Shown here one piece after another: positions 41,156 through 50,969 of a DNA stretch of 64,000 nucleotides (positions within the stretch are counted from its first letter, which is position 1; the number at the start of each line of letters is the position of its first letter). The notes beneath the pieces were generated by a model. It saw nothing but the letters and a program-made list of their open reading frames with translations, was not told the DNA's origin and searched no databases. The DNA comes from Mangrovibrevibacter kandeliae (GTDB taxonomy: Bacteria > Pseudomonadota > Alphaproteobacteria > Rhizobiales > Rhizobiaceae), in the NCBI RefSeq assembly GCF_024519155.1, contig NZ_JANIFJ010000001.1:186001-250000 (forward strand). Direction: 5' to 3'. Made by a program: the position numbers and the translations under genes.

Positions 41156-42505
41156 TCAGCATTCGGCGACGTTGACGGCAAGGCCGCCCTGCGAGGTTTC
41201 CTTGTATTTCGAGGCCATGTCGGCGCCGGTCTGCCGCATGGTTTCGATGACCTCGTCGAGGGTGACGCGGTGCGTGCCGTCGCCGCGCAGGGACAGCGAG
41301 GCCGCGACGATCGCCTTGTTGGCGCCGAACGCATTGCGCTCGATGCAGGGGATCTGCACCAGCCCGCCGATGGGATCGCAGGTCAGCCCGAGATGATGCT
41401 CCATGGCCATTTCGGCGGCGTTCTCGATCTGGCGCGCCGTGCCGCCGAAGGCCGCCGTCAGCCCCGCCGCCGCCATCGAGGCGGCCGAGCCGACCTCGCC
41501 CTGGCACCCGACTTCGGCCCCCGAGATCGAGGCGCGCGACTTGATCAGCCCGCCGATGGCCGCGGCGGCGAGGAGGAAGGTGCGTGAGCGCCCCTCGAAG
41601 CCAGTGGGCCGGATGTCGCGGTAGTACCGCAGCACGGCGGGGACGATGCCGGCGGCGCCGTTGGTCGGCGCGGTGACGACACGGCCGCCGCTCGCGTTCT
41701 CCTCGTTGACGGCCATGGCATAGGTGGAGACCCAGTCCATCACATCGTGCGGCGGGCGGTCGTTGCGGCCCCGGTCGCTCTCCAACGCGGTGATCAGCGC
41801 GCGGGCGCGGCGCTTGACCTTCAGGCCGCCGGGCAGCTGCCCGTCCATCCGCAGGCCCCGGTCGATGCAGGCGAACATGGCGTCGCGGATCGCGTCGAGG
41901 CCGTCCTCGATCTCGACCTCCGAGCGCAGCGCACGCTCGTTCGCGTACTGGACCTCGGCGATGCCGAGCCCGGCAGTGTCGCACTGCTTCAGGAGCTCTT
42001 CGGCGCTGTCGAAGGGATGCGGCACCTCGACGGCAGTCACCAGCGCCTCTTCCTCCTCGGTGACGACGAAACCGCCGCCGATCGAGTAGAGGATCGCCTC
42101 CTTCAGGATCGCGCCGTGCGCGTCGAGCGCGCGGAAGCGCATGGCGTTGGTATGGCGCGGCAGGATCTCGACGAGATCGAACACGAGATCGGTCTCGGGA
42201 TCGAAGCGCACGGCGCGACCGCGCTGGAGAATGCGCTTCTGCGCCTTCAGTTCGGCCACCATCGCCGGCACGGCGTCCGGGTCGATGGTCGCCGGCGTCT
42301 CGCCAAGCAGGCCGAGGAAGATCGCCGTGTCCGTGGCGTGGCCGCGCCCGGTCCAGGCGAGCGAACCGAACAGCTCGGCGGTGATGCGAGCGGGCCGGAC
42401 ATCGCCGAGTTCGGTCACGAACCGATGCGCCGCCAGCATCGGCCCCATGGTATGCGAACTCGACGGGCCGATGCCGATCTTGAAGAGGTCGAAGACGCTG
42501 ATCAT
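41156..42505 (-). CDS. sdaA: L-serine dehydratase, single-chain iron-sulfur type
   Basis: Converts L-serine to pyruvate and ammonia with a [4Fe-4S] cluster. 449 aa fuses the beta ([29 protein letters not shown]) and alpha ([31 protein letters not shown]) parts. Cluster cysteines lie in [21 protein letters not shown] and [11 protein letters not shown]. The protein ends in NVAEC, keeping the C-terminal cysteine that plugs the cluster in structurally characterised homologues. It starts 17 bp after soxG, so it completes the sarcosine-to-serine-to-pyruvate branch in one transcript. The start is ATG 42505; the upstream open frame overlaps soxG. Confidence 0.95.
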   Translation of the reverse strand: MISVFDLFKIGIGPSSSHTMGPMLAAHRFVTELGDVRPARITAELFGSLAWTGRGHATDTAIFLGLLGETPATIDPDAVPAMVAELKAQKRILQRGRAVRFDPETDLVFDLVEILPRHTNAMRFRALDAHGAILKEAILYSIGGGFVVTEEEEALVTAVEVPHPFDSAEELLKQCDTAGLGIAEVQYANERALRSEVEIEDGLDAIRDAMFACIDRGLRMDGQLPGGLKVKRRARALITALESDRGRNDRPPHDVMDWVSTYAMAVNEENASGGRVVTAPTNGAAGIVPAVLRYYRDIRPTGFEGRSRTFLLAAAAIGGLIKSRASISGAEVGCQGEVGSAASMAAAGLTAAFGGTARQIENAAEMAMEHHLGLTCDPIGGLVQIPCIERNAFGANKAIVAASLSLRGDGTHRVTLDEVIETMRQTGADMASKYKETSQGGLAVNVAEC

Positions 42506-42522
42506 CCGCGCCCGCCCTGCCG

Positions 42523-43101
42523 TCAGCCGGTCACGGCGACGAAGTCGAGCGCGCCTTCGCCCAGGAAGCCGTGGACGTAGGTCGCAAAGGACCGCCAGCA
42601 CTCCACGCGCCAGGCATCGACGCCGGTGCGCGCAAGGACGATCTCGGCCTTGCCGAGCACCGTGCGCGTCGCCATGCCGACCGGGAAGGCGGCTTCGGCG
42701 AGATCGAGCGGACAGCCGGCGTTCAGGACGTGCGCGGCGTTCCGACCGGTGATCTCGATGCCGACGTTCCGGTGCGAGACGTCGACCAGCGAGAAGACGC
42801 GCTCGCCGAACTCCGCCGAAACGGCTTCGGCCAGCTCGTCCGTTTCGGCCTCCGGACCGATCAGCAGCCACTCGTCGGGCCCGAGGCGCAGCGAGGTCCG
42901 CTCGCCCGCGGTGCTCATCCGGTTGATCGGCAGCGCCAGCGTGAAGCCGGCGACGGTGCCGAGCGCCTCGGCGGTCGCCGGTCGTGTCCGCAGCGAAAAG
43001 CGGCTCTGGGCGCCGAGGGGTCGGATGACGACCGCCCCGCGCGTGACGGAGGCGGCCGGCAGGACGGCGGCGCGGCGGGCGAGGCGACCAGTCTCAAGCA
43101 T
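42523..43101 (-). CDS. soxG: Sarcosine oxidase gamma subunit
   Basis: 192 aa small subunit of heterotetrameric sarcosine oxidase, which oxidises sarcosine to glycine and passes the methyl group to tetrahydrofolate. The family pattern is seen in LRLGPDEWLLIGPEAE, SLVDVSHRNVGIEITGRNAAHVLNAGCPLDL (shown as one family block in two parts) and ARTGVDAWRVECWRSFATYVHGFL. It resembles the GcvT-like fold. It overlaps soxA by 8 bp and precedes sdaA by 17 bp. Confidence 0.93.
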   Translation of the reverse strand: MLETGRLARRAAVLPAASVTRGAVVIRPLGAQSRFSLRTRPATAEALGTVAGFTLALPINRMSTAGERTSLRLGPDEWLLIGPEAETDELAEAVSAEFGERVFSLVDVSHRNVGIEITGRNAAHVLNAGCPLDLAEAAFPVGMATRTVLGKAEIVLARTGVDAWRVECWRSFATYVHGFLGEGALDFVAVTG

Positions 43102-46078
43102 TGAAGCGCTCTCCCTTCGGCTCGAAGAAGACGGGCTCGCAGACGGTGGCCGTCGTGAAGCCCGAGGGGGTCGTCACGTAGAGCGTCTCGCCGATGCGGG
43201 ACCGCCCGTCGACGAGCATGGCCATGGCGATGGAACGCCCGCAATTGGGCGAATGGTAGCTCGAGGTGACGTGGCCGATCATCGTCATCGGAACCGGCTG
43301 GTCCGGCGTCGCGACGATCTGGGCGCCTTCGTCCAGCACCTCCGCCGGGTCCTTGCCGAGGAGGCCGACGAGCTGCTTGCGTCCGCTGCCGACGAGGTCC
43401 GGACGCGCGAGGGAGCGCTTGCCGATGAAGTCCGGCTTGACCTTCGACACGAGGCCGCCGAGCCCGAGATCGTCGGGCGACACGGTGCCGTCGGTCTCCT
43501 GGCCGACGATGATGTAGCCCTTCTCGGCGCGCAGCACGTGCATCGTCTCGGTGCCGTAGGGCACCATGCCGAGCGTCTGGCCGCGCTCCCAGAGGGTCTT
43601 CCACACCGACTCGGCGTAGTCCGCGGGGACGTTGATCTCGTAGCCGAGCTCCCCGGTGAAGGAGACGCGGAACAGCCGGGTCGGCACGCCGCAGATATAG
43701 CCGGTGCGCACCGCCATGTGCGGGAAGGCCGCCGGGTCGAGGTCGATGTCGGAGACGAAGGGCGCGATCACCTCACGCGCCTTCGGGCCCTGCAGCGCGA
43801 TCACCGCCCACTGCTCGGTGATCGAGGTGAGGAAGACGTCGAGCTCCGGCCACTCGGTCTGGAGGTAGTCCTCCATGTGCTGCAGCACGCGCGCCGCGCC
43901 GCCGGTGGTCGTCGTGACGTGGAAGCGGTCGTGCGCCAGGCGCGCGACGACGCCGTCGTCCATCACGTAGCCGTCCTCGCGCAGCATCAGGCCGTAGCGG
44001 CAGCGGCCGGGCTCGAGCTTGGTCCAGGCGTTGGTGTAGATGCGGTTCATGAACTCGGCCGCGTCCGGGCCGACGACCTCGATCTTGCCGAGGGTCGAGG
44101 CGTCGAAGATGCCGACCGTCTCGCGCACCGCCTTGCACTCGCGCGAGACCGCCCGGTGCATGTCCTCGCCCGCCTTCGGGAAGTACCAGGCGCGCTTCCA
44201 CAGGGCGACGTTCTCGAAGGCGGCGCCCTGGCTCTCGGCCCACTGGTGCAGAGCCGTCTTGCGGACCGGCTCGAACAGGGCGTCGCGCGAGGGGCCGATC
44301 AGCGCGCCGAAGGTCACGGGCGTGTAGGGCGGGCGGAACGTCGTGGTGCCGACCGCCGGGATCTCCTTGTCGAGGAGCCCCGCGACGAGGCCGAGGGCGT
44401 TCATGTTCGACGTCTTGCCCTGGTCCGTCGCCATGCCGGTCGTGGTGTAGCGCTTGACGTGCTCGATCGATTCGAAGCCCTCGCGCACCGCGAGCTTGAT
44501 GTCCTTGGCGGTGACGTCGTTCTGGAAGTCGATGAAGGCGCGGACCTTGGCCGGGTCGGCGTCGGTCGGCAGCACCCGGGCCGGCTGGAAGCCGGTGCGC
44601 GAGGCGCTCGCCTCGACCGGCTGCTCGGCGCCGCCGGCGCGGAAGCCGTCGGCGACGACGGCGGCGAGGTCGTAGAGGCCGCGGCACGCGCCGGCCGATG
44701 TCTCGGCCTGCACCGACTGGCCGGGCACGAAGGCGTCGAGCTCGACGTCGAAGCGCAGCTTGCCGCGCGACTGCGAGAAGAGATGCACCGCCGGCGTCCA
44801 GCCGCCGGACATGCCGACGGCGTCGCAGGGGAGCGTGCGGCGGGCGCCGACGCGACCGTCGCGTCCGATCGGTGCGACGACGAGACCCGTGACCCGCTTG
44901 CGCCCGGTGGCGTCGACCACGGTGTGGCCGGTCAGCACCTCGACCCCGACGGCCCGAAGCTCGCCGAGCTCGGGCCCGCAGTCCTCCTCCAGCCGCAGGT
45001 CGACGAGCGTCACGTCGATGCCGGCGCGCCTGGCGTCGAGGGCGGCGGTGTAGGCCGAGGCGCCGCTGGTGGCGAAGACGATCCGGCGGCCGGGCGCCAC
45101 CGCATAGCGGTTGACGAAGACACGCACGCTTTCGGCCAGCATGATGCCCGGCCGGTCGTTGTTGGCGAAGACGAGAGGGCGCTCGTGGCTGCCGGTGGCG
45201 AGGATCACGCGTCCGGCGCGCACCTGCCACAGCCGCTCACGCGGCAGGCCGGCGGCCGCATCGACGCGATGATCGGCGACCCGCTCCACCATCACGACAT
45301 GGTTGTGGTTGTAGTAGCCGAAGGCGGTCGTGCGCGGCAGGACGACCACGTTCTCGCGGGCGTCGAGCGTCGCGACCGCCTCCGCCACCCAGTCCGACGC
45401 CGGCTTGCCGTCGATCGTCGAGCCGAGGTCGTGGAGCAGGGCGCCGCCCGGCTCGCGGCCCTCGTCGGCGAGGATGACGCGGGCGGCGCCGTCCTTCGAG
45501 GCCGCGAGCGCCGCGGCGAGACCGGCCGGCCCGGCGCCGACGACGAGCACGTCGCAATGGGCATGGCGGTTGGAGTAGCGGTCGCCGTCCGGCACCTCTG
45601 GCGCCTTGCCGAGGCCGGCCGCGGCGCGGATCACCGGCTCATAGACGCTGTCCCAGAACTTCCGCGGCCACATGAAGGTCTTGTAGTAGAAGCCCGCTAC
45701 AAAGATCGGCGACAGGAGGTCGTTGACCGCGCCGAGGTCGAACTCGAGCGAAGGCCAGTGGTTCTGCGAGCGCGTCTCCAGGCCCTCGCGAGCTTCGACC
45801 ACCGAGGCGCGGTTGTTCGGGTCGGTGAAGCCCGGCCCGCGCTCGGCCCGCCAGTTCACCGACAAGAGCGCACTCGGCTCGTCGGAGCCGTGGCTGAGGA
45901 TGCCGCGCGGCCGGTGATACTTGAACGAGCGGCCGACGAGGTGCTGGCCGTTGGCGAGGAGGATCGAGGCGAGTGTGTCGCCGCGATAGCCCTGGAGCGC
46001 CTTGCCGTTGAAGCGCACGGTCAGCGGCTGCGAGCGGTCGATGCGGCCGCCCTGCGGGAGGCGATAAGTCTGGCTCAT
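43094..46078 (-). CDS. soxA: Sarcosine oxidase alpha subunit
   Basis: 994 aa large subunit of heterotetrameric sarcosine oxidase; it binds NAD+ and tetrahydrofolate and contributes to the FMN site. In order: a ferredoxin-like N-terminal domain (VRFNGKALQGYRGDTLASIL, KYHRPRGI), a Rossmann domain (VLVVGAGPAGLAAALAAS from about 177), a second dinucleotide fold, and C-terminal aminomethyltransferase domains (from about 600, FDASTLGKIEVVGPDAAEF, GYEINVPADYAESVW, YGTETMHVLRAEKGYIIVGQ). ATG 46078 overlaps the soxD stop by 4 bp. Length is in the family's normal range. The methyl group ends up as methylene-tetrahydrofolate. Confidence 0.97.
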   Translation of the reverse strand: MSQTYRLPQGGRIDRSQPLTVRFNGKALQGYRGDTLASILLANGQHLVGRSFKYHRPRGILSHGSDEPSALLSVNWRAERGPGFTDPNNRASVVEAREGLETRSQNHWPSLEFDLGAVNDLLSPIFVAGFYYKTFMWPRKFWDSVYEPVIRAAAGLGKAPEVPDGDRYSNRHAHCDVLVVGAGPAGLAAALAASKDGAARVILADEGREPGGALLHDLGSTIDGKPASDWVAEAVATLDARENVVVLPRTTAFGYYNHNHVVMVERVADHRVDAAAGLPRERLWQVRAGRVILATGSHERPLVFANNDRPGIMLAESVRVFVNRYAVAPGRRIVFATSGASAYTAALDARRAGIDVTLVDLRLEEDCGPELGELRAVGVEVLTGHTVVDATGRKRVTGLVVAPIGRDGRVGARRTLPCDAVGMSGGWTPAVHLFSQSRGKLRFDVELDAFVPGQSVQAETSAGACRGLYDLAAVVADGFRAGGAEQPVEASASRTGFQPARVLPTDADPAKVRAFIDFQNDVTAKDIKLAVREGFESIEHVKRYTTTGMATDQGKTSNMNALGLVAGLLDKEIPAVGTTTFRPPYTPVTFGALIGPSRDALFEPVRKTALHQWAESQGAAFENVALWKRAWYFPKAGEDMHRAVSRECKAVRETVGIFDASTLGKIEVVGPDAAEFMNRIYTNAWTKLEPGRCRYGLMLREDGYVMDDGVVARLAHDRFHVTTTTGGAARVLQHMEDYLQTEWPELDVFLTSITEQWAVIALQGPKAREVIAPFVSDIDLDPAAFPHMAVRTGYICGVPTRLFRVSFTGELGYEINVPADYAESVWKTLWERGQTLGMVPYGTETMHVLRAEKGYIIVGQETDGTVSPDDLGLGGLVSKVKPDFIGKRSLARPDLVGSGRKQLVGLLGKDPAEVLDEGAQIVATPDQPVPMTMIGHVTSSYHSPNCGRSIAMAMLVDGRSRIGETLYVTTPSGFTTATVCEPVFFEPKGERFNA

Positions 46079-46398
46079 GGCTGGCTCGTCGGGGAAGCGG
46101 GCGAGGACGGGGCGGCGCCGGCGCCGGCGTCGGGCCGCGGCGTGCCCATCGGATAGGTGGCGATCAGCCGGTCGCTGACGGTGTCGCGCAAGGCGTTGAA
46201 CCAGCGTCCGCAGCCATGCTGGTGGATCCAGCGCTCGGCGTGGACGCCCTTGGGGTTGGTGCGGGTGAACAGGAAGGCGCCCCACTGGCCGTCATCGAGC
46301 TCGGCCGGGGTCTGCGGACGCGCGATGTGCGCCTCGCCGCCGCAGCGAAATTCCAGTTCCGGCCGGTCGCCGCAGTTCGGGCAGGTGATCACGAGCAT
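46075..46398 (-). CDS. soxD: Sarcosine oxidase delta subunit
   Basis: 107 aa zinc-binding subunit of heterotetrameric sarcosine oxidase. The N-terminal LVITCPNCGDRPELEFRCGG holds the zinc cysteines, and WIHQHGCGRWFNALRDTVSD gives further ligands. TRTNPKGVHAERW is a family signature. The last 20 residues are a Pro/Ala/Ser tail. It lies 16 bp after soxB and overlaps the soxA start by 4 bp, the usual soxBDAG order. Confidence 0.95.
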   Translation of the reverse strand: MLVITCPNCGDRPELEFRCGGEAHIARPQTPAELDDGQWGAFLFTRTNPKGVHAERWIHQHGCGRWFNALRDTVSDRLIATYPMGTPRPDAGAGAAPSSPASPTSQP

Positions 46399-46414
46399 GG
46401 GACGGTCTCCGGGA

Positions 46415-47668
46415 TCAGTGCGCGACGGCCGCGGCGGCGGCCTCGTCGATCAGGCGGCCGGTGCGGAAGCGGTCGAGCGCAAAGGGCGCGTTGATCTTGT
46501 GCGGCTCGCCGGTCGCAATGGTGTGGGCGAAGACGTGGCCGGAGCCGGGCGTTGCCTTGAAGCCGCCGGTGCCCCAGCCGCAATTGACGTAGAGGCCGGA
46601 CACCTCGGTCTTGCCGATGATCGGCGAGCGGTCCGGCGTCACGTCGACGATGCCGCCCCAGGAGCGCAGCATCCGCATCCGGGTGAACTGCGGGAACAGC
46701 TCGCAGATGGCGTCGAGCGTGTGGTTGGTGATGTGGATGCCGCCCTGCTGCGAATAGGACACGTACTGGTCGGTGCCGGCGCCGATCACCAGCTCGCCCT
46801 TATCCGACTGCGAGATGTAGGCGTGCACCGCGTTCGACATGACGACGCAGGGGAAGACCGGCTTGACCGGTTCGGAGACGAGCGCCTGCAGCGGGAAGCT
46901 CTCCAGCGGCATCCGCAGGCCGAAGCGGTTCATGACGACACTGGTGTGGCCGGCCGCAACGACGCCGACGCGCTTTGCCCCGATGAAGCCGCGCGAGGTC
47001 TCGACGCCGGCGACCGAGCCGTCGCGATTGCGCTTGAGGCCGAGCACCTCGCAGTTCTGGATGATGTCGACGCCGCGGGCGTCGGCGCCGCGCGCATAGC
47101 CCCAGGCGACGGCGTCGTGGCGGGCGGTGCCGCCGCGCCGCTGCAGGGCGCCGCCCATCACGGGATAGCGGATGTTCGGGTCGAGCGTCAGCGGCGGGCA
47201 GAAGGCCTTGCACTCCTCCGCGCTCAGCCACTCGTTGTCGACCCCGTTCAGCCGGTTGGCGTAGATGTGCCGCTTGAAGCTCTGCACGTCGTGAACGTTG
47301 TGCGCGAGCATCAGCACGCCGCGCTGGGAGAACATGACGTTGTAGTTGAGGTCCTGGCTGAGGCCCTCCCACAGCTTCATGGCGTGTTCGTAGAGCCCGG
47401 CGCTCTCGTCGTAGAGGTAGTTGGAGCGCACGATGGTGGTGTTGCGGCCGGTGTTGCCGCCGCCGATCCAGCCGCGCTCGAGCACCGCGACGTTGGTGAG
47501 CCCATGCTCCTTGGCGAGGTAGTAGGCCGTGGCGAGGCCGTGGCCGCCGCCGCCGACGATGACCGCGTCATAGGACGCCTTCGGCTCGGGATTGCGCCAC
47601 TGGCGCTCCCAGCCGGCATGGGCGTTCATCGCCTGCTTGACGAGGGTGGTGAGGGAGAAGCGGCGCAT
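46415..47668 (-). CDS. soxB: Sarcosine oxidase beta subunit
   Basis: 417 aa catalytic subunit of heterotetrameric sarcosine oxidase, carrying FAD and covalent FMN. The dinucleotide motif is [20 protein letters not shown], followed by [20 protein letters not shown]. The likely FMN-linking His lies in [18 protein letters not shown]. The C-terminal [20 protein letters not shown] closes the FAD domain. It is the first gene of the soxBDAG-sdaA unit. The 188-bp upstream gap holds the ABC-operon terminator and a 21-bp-spaced direct repeat. Confidence 0.97.
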   Translation of the reverse strand: MRRFSLTTLVKQAMNAHAGWERQWRNPEPKASYDAVIVGGGGHGLATAYYLAKEHGLTNVAVLERGWIGGGNTGRNTTIVRSNYLYDESAGLYEHAMKLWEGLSQDLNYNVMFSQRGVLMLAHNVHDVQSFKRHIYANRLNGVDNEWLSAEECKAFCPPLTLDPNIRYPVMGGALQRRGGTARHDAVAWGYARGADARGVDIIQNCEVLGLKRNRDGSVAGVETSRGFIGAKRVGVVAAGHTSVVMNRFGLRMPLESFPLQALVSEPVKPVFPCVVMSNAVHAYISQSDKGELVIGAGTDQYVSYSQQGGIHITNHTLDAICELFPQFTRMRMLRSWGGIVDVTPDRSPIIGKTEVSGLYVNCGWGTGGFKATPGSGHVFAHTIATGEPHKINAPFALDRFRTGRLIDEAAAAAVAH

Positions 47669-47735
47669 GGCGGCGGACCCGGAGATCGAAACACGTCCAT
47701 CATCGGTCGGCGCTGCGTCCGACGCTTGCGCCGCA

Positions 47736-47764
47736 GCGACGCCTGCTTGAACAATTGCGACATC
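47736..47764 (-). promoter_or_regulatory. Direct repeat operator candidate upstream of soxB
   Basis: GCGACGCC (47736-47743) and GCGACATC (47757-47764) start 21 bp apart, 68-96 bp upstream of soxB. The spacer TGCTTGAACAATT resembles the proV spacer GCTTTGTAAAATC. A nearby CCGACGCG at 47781 might extend the site. Confidence 0.5.
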
Positions 47765-47806
47765 AGCTGGTTCGTCGACGCCGACGCGTCACCGGCCGAA
47801 ACGAAA

Positions 47807-47829
47807 GAAGCCGGCGAAACGCCGGCTTC
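47807..47829 (-). terminator. Rho-independent terminator after proX
   Basis: A perfect 10-bp stem, GAAGCCGGCG with CGCCGGCTTC, has a 3-nt loop. In the leftward direction it runs into TTTCGTTTC. It lies 27 bp beyond the proX stop and ends the proVWX transcript before the soxB promoter. Confidence 0.85.
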
Positions 47830-47856
47830 CTCGATGCTTTTGAAGGTCCTGGACGC

Positions 47857-48684
47857 TTATTCGGTCCAGGCCTTCACCTTGTCGGAATTGTTCTCGACCC
47901 ACTTCTTGGCGGTGTCGGCCGGATCGCCGCCCTCCTCGTTCTCGAGCATCACCTTCTGCTCGTCGTCGAGGGTCAGCTTGAACTTCGACAGGATCGCGTA
48001 GACCTCGGGCATGTCGTCCTTGAGGCCCTTGCGAGCGACGGTGTTGACCGTCTCTTCGCCGCCGAAGACGCCCTTCGGATCATCGAGGTACTTGAGGTCC
48101 CAGCGGCCGAACATCCAGTGCGGCGTCCAGGTCGTGACGACGATGTTCTGCTTGCGGTCGATGGCGTCCTTCAGCGCGGCGGTCATCGTCGCGTCCGAGC
48201 CGTCCACCAGCTTCTCGGGCAGGTCGTATTCCTTGACCGCCTTCTCCGAGGCCTGCATCAGGCCGGCGCCCGGATCGATGCCGATGATCTGGTTGTCGAC
48301 GAGGTCGCCCTTGTCCTTCAGCTCGGCGACCGACGAGATGTCGGTGTAGGCCGGAACCGCCCAGCCGATCTTGGCGCCCTCGACGTTCGGACCGATCAGG
48401 TCGACCTGGTCCTTCAGCTTCTCGTAGTAGTCCTTGTGGGTGACCGGAAGCCAGGCGGCGACCATCGCGTCGGCCTCGCCGGTGGCGACGGCCTGCCACA
48501 TTGCGGCGGCCGGCAGCGGGGTGAGGGTGACGGTGTTCCCCTCGTCCTCGAGCACGGTCTTCAGGATGTTCGTCGCGACGACGGCATCCGACCACTCGAC
48601 ATAGGCGAGGTTGACGTCGGCGGCCCGGGCGACGCCGGTCATGGCGGCGGTGGCAACCAGGAGAGCAGCGAGTTTGCGGAGCAT
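47857..48684 (-). CDS. proX: Glycine betaine/choline-type ABC transporter substrate-binding protein
   Basis: 275 aa periplasmic binding protein of the ProX/OpuAC group, for quaternary amines such as betaine or choline. Signal peptide MLRKLAALLVATAAMTGVARA. DVNLAYVEWSDAVVATNILKTVLE, MVAAWLPVTHKDYYEKL and TWTPHWMFGRWDLKYLDDPK supply the aromatic residues expected in the cation cage. The start ATG 48684 follows AAAGGA by 7 bp. It is the last gene of the proV-proW-proX unit and is followed by a clear terminator. Given its neighbours, uptake of betaine for catabolism rather than only osmoprotection is likely. Confidence 0.93.
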   Translation of the reverse strand: MLRKLAALLVATAAMTGVARAADVNLAYVEWSDAVVATNILKTVLEDEGNTVTLTPLPAAAMWQAVATGEADAMVAAWLPVTHKDYYEKLKDQVDLIGPNVEGAKIGWAVPAYTDISSVAELKDKGDLVDNQIIGIDPGAGLMQASEKAVKEYDLPEKLVDGSDATMTAALKDAIDRKQNIVVTTWTPHWMFGRWDLKYLDDPKGVFGGEETVNTVARKGLKDDMPEVYAILSKFKLTLDDEQKVMLENEEGGDPADTAKKWVENNSDKVKAWTE

Positions 48685-48733
48685 TCGTGTTCCTTTCGTC
48701 TTCTGCGGGTAGGGGGTGGGTGAGCCCGAAGGC

Positions 48734-49588
48734 TCAGTCGATCGGCGCCGGCCGCGCACGCGCGGCCATTGCCTGGGTGACGCGGTCGAGAATGACCGCG
48801 ACGATGACGATTGCGATGCCGGCCTGGAAGCCGGAGCCCGCGTCGAGGCGCTGGATGGCGCGCCAGACCTCGCGGCCGAGGCCGCCGGCGCCGATCATCG
48901 AGGCGATCACCACCATCGAGAGGCCCAGCATGATGGTCTGGTTGATGCCGGCCATGATGGTCGGCAGCGCCAGCGGCAGCTGCACCTTGAAGAGCTTCTG
49001 CGCCGGGCTGGTGCCGAAGGCGTCGGACGCCTCGATCAGCTCGCCGGGCACGTTCATGATGCCGAGCGCCGTCAGCCGGATCACCGGCGGCATCGAGAAC
49101 ACCACGGTGGCGAACACCGCCGACACCGGCCCGATGCCGAAAAACGGGATCGCCGGGATCAGGTACACGAAGCTCGGCATGGTCTGCATCATGTCGAGGA
49201 ACGGGCTGACGGTCTTCCAGACCCGCCGGTTGAGCGCCGAGAAGATGCCGATCGGGATGCCGATGGCGAGCGCGGCGAGGGTCGCCAGCGTCACCAGCAC
49301 CAGCGTCTGCATGGTCGGTGTCCAGAGCCTGAGGTTCCACAGAAACAGGAGGCCGACGAGCGACATCAGGCCGATGCGGCGTCCCGCGAGATACCAGGCG
49401 ATCGCCACGAGCAGGGCGATGGTGACCGGCGGCGGCACCGTCGTGTCGAGGAACCGGGTGAGGATCTCGATCCAGTCGGCGACGACGTGGCTGACGGCCC
49501 GCGTCAGTGAGGAGATGTGCTGGGTGAGCCAGGTGAGGGCGTCGTCGCTGAGGTCGTCCAGTGGGAATTTGGGGACGCTCCAGTCCAT
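48734..49588 (-). CDS. proW: Glycine betaine ABC transporter permease
   Basis: 284 aa inner-membrane permease with six or so helices. The conserved EAA-type loop, ELIEASDAFGTSPAQKLFKVQLPLALPTIMAG (in two parts ELIEASDAFG and LPLALPTIMAG), contacts the ATPase. The N-terminus MDWSVPKFPLDDLSDDALTWL is typical of ProW relatives. Its start lies 85 bp inside the 3' end of proV, in another frame. The proX start follows 49 bp after its stop. Confidence 0.95.
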   Translation of the reverse strand: MDWSVPKFPLDDLSDDALTWLTQHISSLTRAVSHVVADWIEILTRFLDTTVPPPVTIALLVAIAWYLAGRRIGLMSLVGLLFLWNLRLWTPTMQTLVLVTLATLAALAIGIPIGIFSALNRRVWKTVSPFLDMMQTMPSFVYLIPAIPFFGIGPVSAVFATVVFSMPPVIRLTALGIMNVPGELIEASDAFGTSPAQKLFKVQLPLALPTIMAGINQTIMLGLSMVVIASMIGAGGLGREVWRAIQRLDAGSGFQAGIAIVIVAVILDRVTQAMAARARPAPID

Positions 49589-50808
49589 GCGTTCTCTCTT
49601 TCGCTTTGCGCGGCGGCATCGAGTTCGGCGGAGGTGCCGGTGAGGGCGGCGAGCGCCATGTCCTGCGTCACGGTGCCGACATAGCGTCCGTCCGCGTCGG
49701 TGACGGCAAGGCCCGCCGGGTGGGCCGACAGCTTGCGCAGGGCGCTCTTCAGCACCTTGGAGCCGTCGGCGGTTGGGATCTCGGCCTCGATCAGGCTGGC
49801 GATCTCCGCATCCGGCTTGGCGGCGAGCACCGCCTCGCGGCTGACGCAGCCGACCGGTCTGTTGTGCTCGCAGGTGACGACCAGGATGGGATCCTCGGCT
49901 GCCGCGACCGCTTCGCGCAGATCGCCGACGCTCTTGTGGCGCGGCAGCGCCGGCGAGCGGCGGCTGGCGAGCCGGCCGAGGGTGATGACCGAAGACACGT
50001 CGATGTTCTCGACGAAGCGGCGCACGTAGTCGTCCGCCGGGTTGAGCAGGATCTCCTCCGGATAGCCGGTCTGGACGATCAGCCCGTCCTTCATCAGCAC
50101 GATGCGCCCGCCGAGATGGATCGCCTCGTCGAGATCGTGGCTGACGAAGACGATGGTCTTCTTCAGGTTGCGCTGCAGCGTGCCGAGTTCGTTCTGCATG
50201 TCGCGGCGGATCAGCGGGTCGAGCGCCGAGAAGGCCTCGTCCATCAAGAGGATGTCGGCGTCGACCGCGAGCGCCCGGGCAAGGCCCGCACGCTGCTGCA
50301 TGCCGCCGGAGAGCTGCCGCGGATATTTGGCGTCCCAGCCCTTGAGGCCGACGAGCTCGATCGCCTCCAGGGCCTTCTGGCGGCGCTTGGCCTTATCGAC
50401 CTTCTGCACCTCCAGCCCGTACTCGACATTCTCGGCAATGGTGCGGTTCGGAAACAGGGCGAAGTGCTGGAACACCATGCCGAACTTCTCGCGCCGGAAC
50501 TGCAGCAGCTGCTTCGGCGTCAGCGTCGTCACTTCGGTGCCGTCGACGGTGATCGAGCCTGCGGTCGGCTCGATCAGCCGGTTGATGCAGCGCAGCATGG
50601 TCGACTTGCCAGAGCCGGAGAGACCCATGACGACGAGGATCTCGCCCTCCTCGACGCTGAACGAGGCGCCGCCGAGGCCGATGACGCCGCCGGTGCGCTC
50701 GATCACCTCGTTGCGCGGGACACCGTCGCGCAGAAGGGCCGCGGCCTCTTTGTCCTGGCTGCCGAATATCTTGACGACGTCGCGTACGACCACGCGCTCT
50801 TTGGTCAT
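49504..50808 (-). CDS. proV: Glycine betaine ABC transporter ATPase with CBS domains
   Basis: 434 aa ProV/OpuAA-type ATPase. Walker A is GLSGSGKSTMLRC, the Q-loop FGMVFQHFALFPN, the ABC signature QLSGGMQQRAGLARAL, Walker B ADILLMDEAFSALDP and the switch His VFVSHDLDEA. Two CBS-like repeats fill about 290-400 (ILVVTCEHNRPVGCVSRE, GLAVTDADGRYVGTVTQDM), which in related transporters sense ionic strength. The last 28 codons overlap proW in another frame and give a Ser/Pro-rich tail unlike the rest. It is the first gene of the transporter unit, with a 21-bp-spaced repeat about 100 bp upstream. Confidence 0.95.
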   Translation of the reverse strand: MTKERVVVRDVVKIFGSQDKEAAALLRDGVPRNEVIERTGGVIGLGGASFSVEEGEILVVMGLSGSGKSTMLRCINRLIEPTAGSITVDGTEVTTLTPKQLLQFRREKFGMVFQHFALFPNRTIAENVEYGLEVQKVDKAKRRQKALEAIELVGLKGWDAKYPRQLSGGMQQRAGLARALAVDADILLMDEAFSALDPLIRRDMQNELGTLQRNLKKTIVFVSHDLDEAIHLGGRIVLMKDGLIVQTGYPEEILLNPADDYVRRFVENIDVSSVITLGRLASRRSPALPRHKSVGDLREAVAAAEDPILVVTCEHNRPVGCVSREAVLAAKPDAEIASLIEAEIPTADGSKVLKSALRKLSAHPAGLAVTDADGRYVGTVTQDMALAALTGTSAELDAAAQSERENAWTGASPNSHWTTSATTPSPGSPSTSPH

Positions 50809-50906
50809 GGACCCTCCGTCGGTACGCGAGGACGCGCCGTGATGGGGCGATCCTCCGCGCTCGCAAAGGATCGTGTCGGGAAGCTATGTCTGCGGCGATA
50901 CCATCA

Positions 50907-50935
50907 CCGACATCGCTTTGTAAAATCCCGACATC
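50907..50935 (-). promoter_or_regulatory. Direct repeat operator candidate upstream of proV
   Basis: Two identical CCGACATC sequences (50907-50914 and 50928-50935) start exactly 21 bp apart, about 100 bp upstream of the proV start. This is the cleanest of the four occurrences in the island. It lies between proV and the 3' end of the first regulator gene. Confidence 0.65.
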
Positions 50936-50969
50936 CAAAAATGTTAATGGCAGGCGCCCCAGGGAGGCG

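Noticed and set aside
42626-46156. 1176-codon open frame antisense to soxG and soxA
   Set aside because: Longest shadow frame in the window; composition is that of reverse-read GC-rich codons.
49504-49588. Frameshift fusing proV to proW
   Set aside because: Both proteins have complete domains and proW has its own normal N-terminus; the overlap is kept as an observation only.
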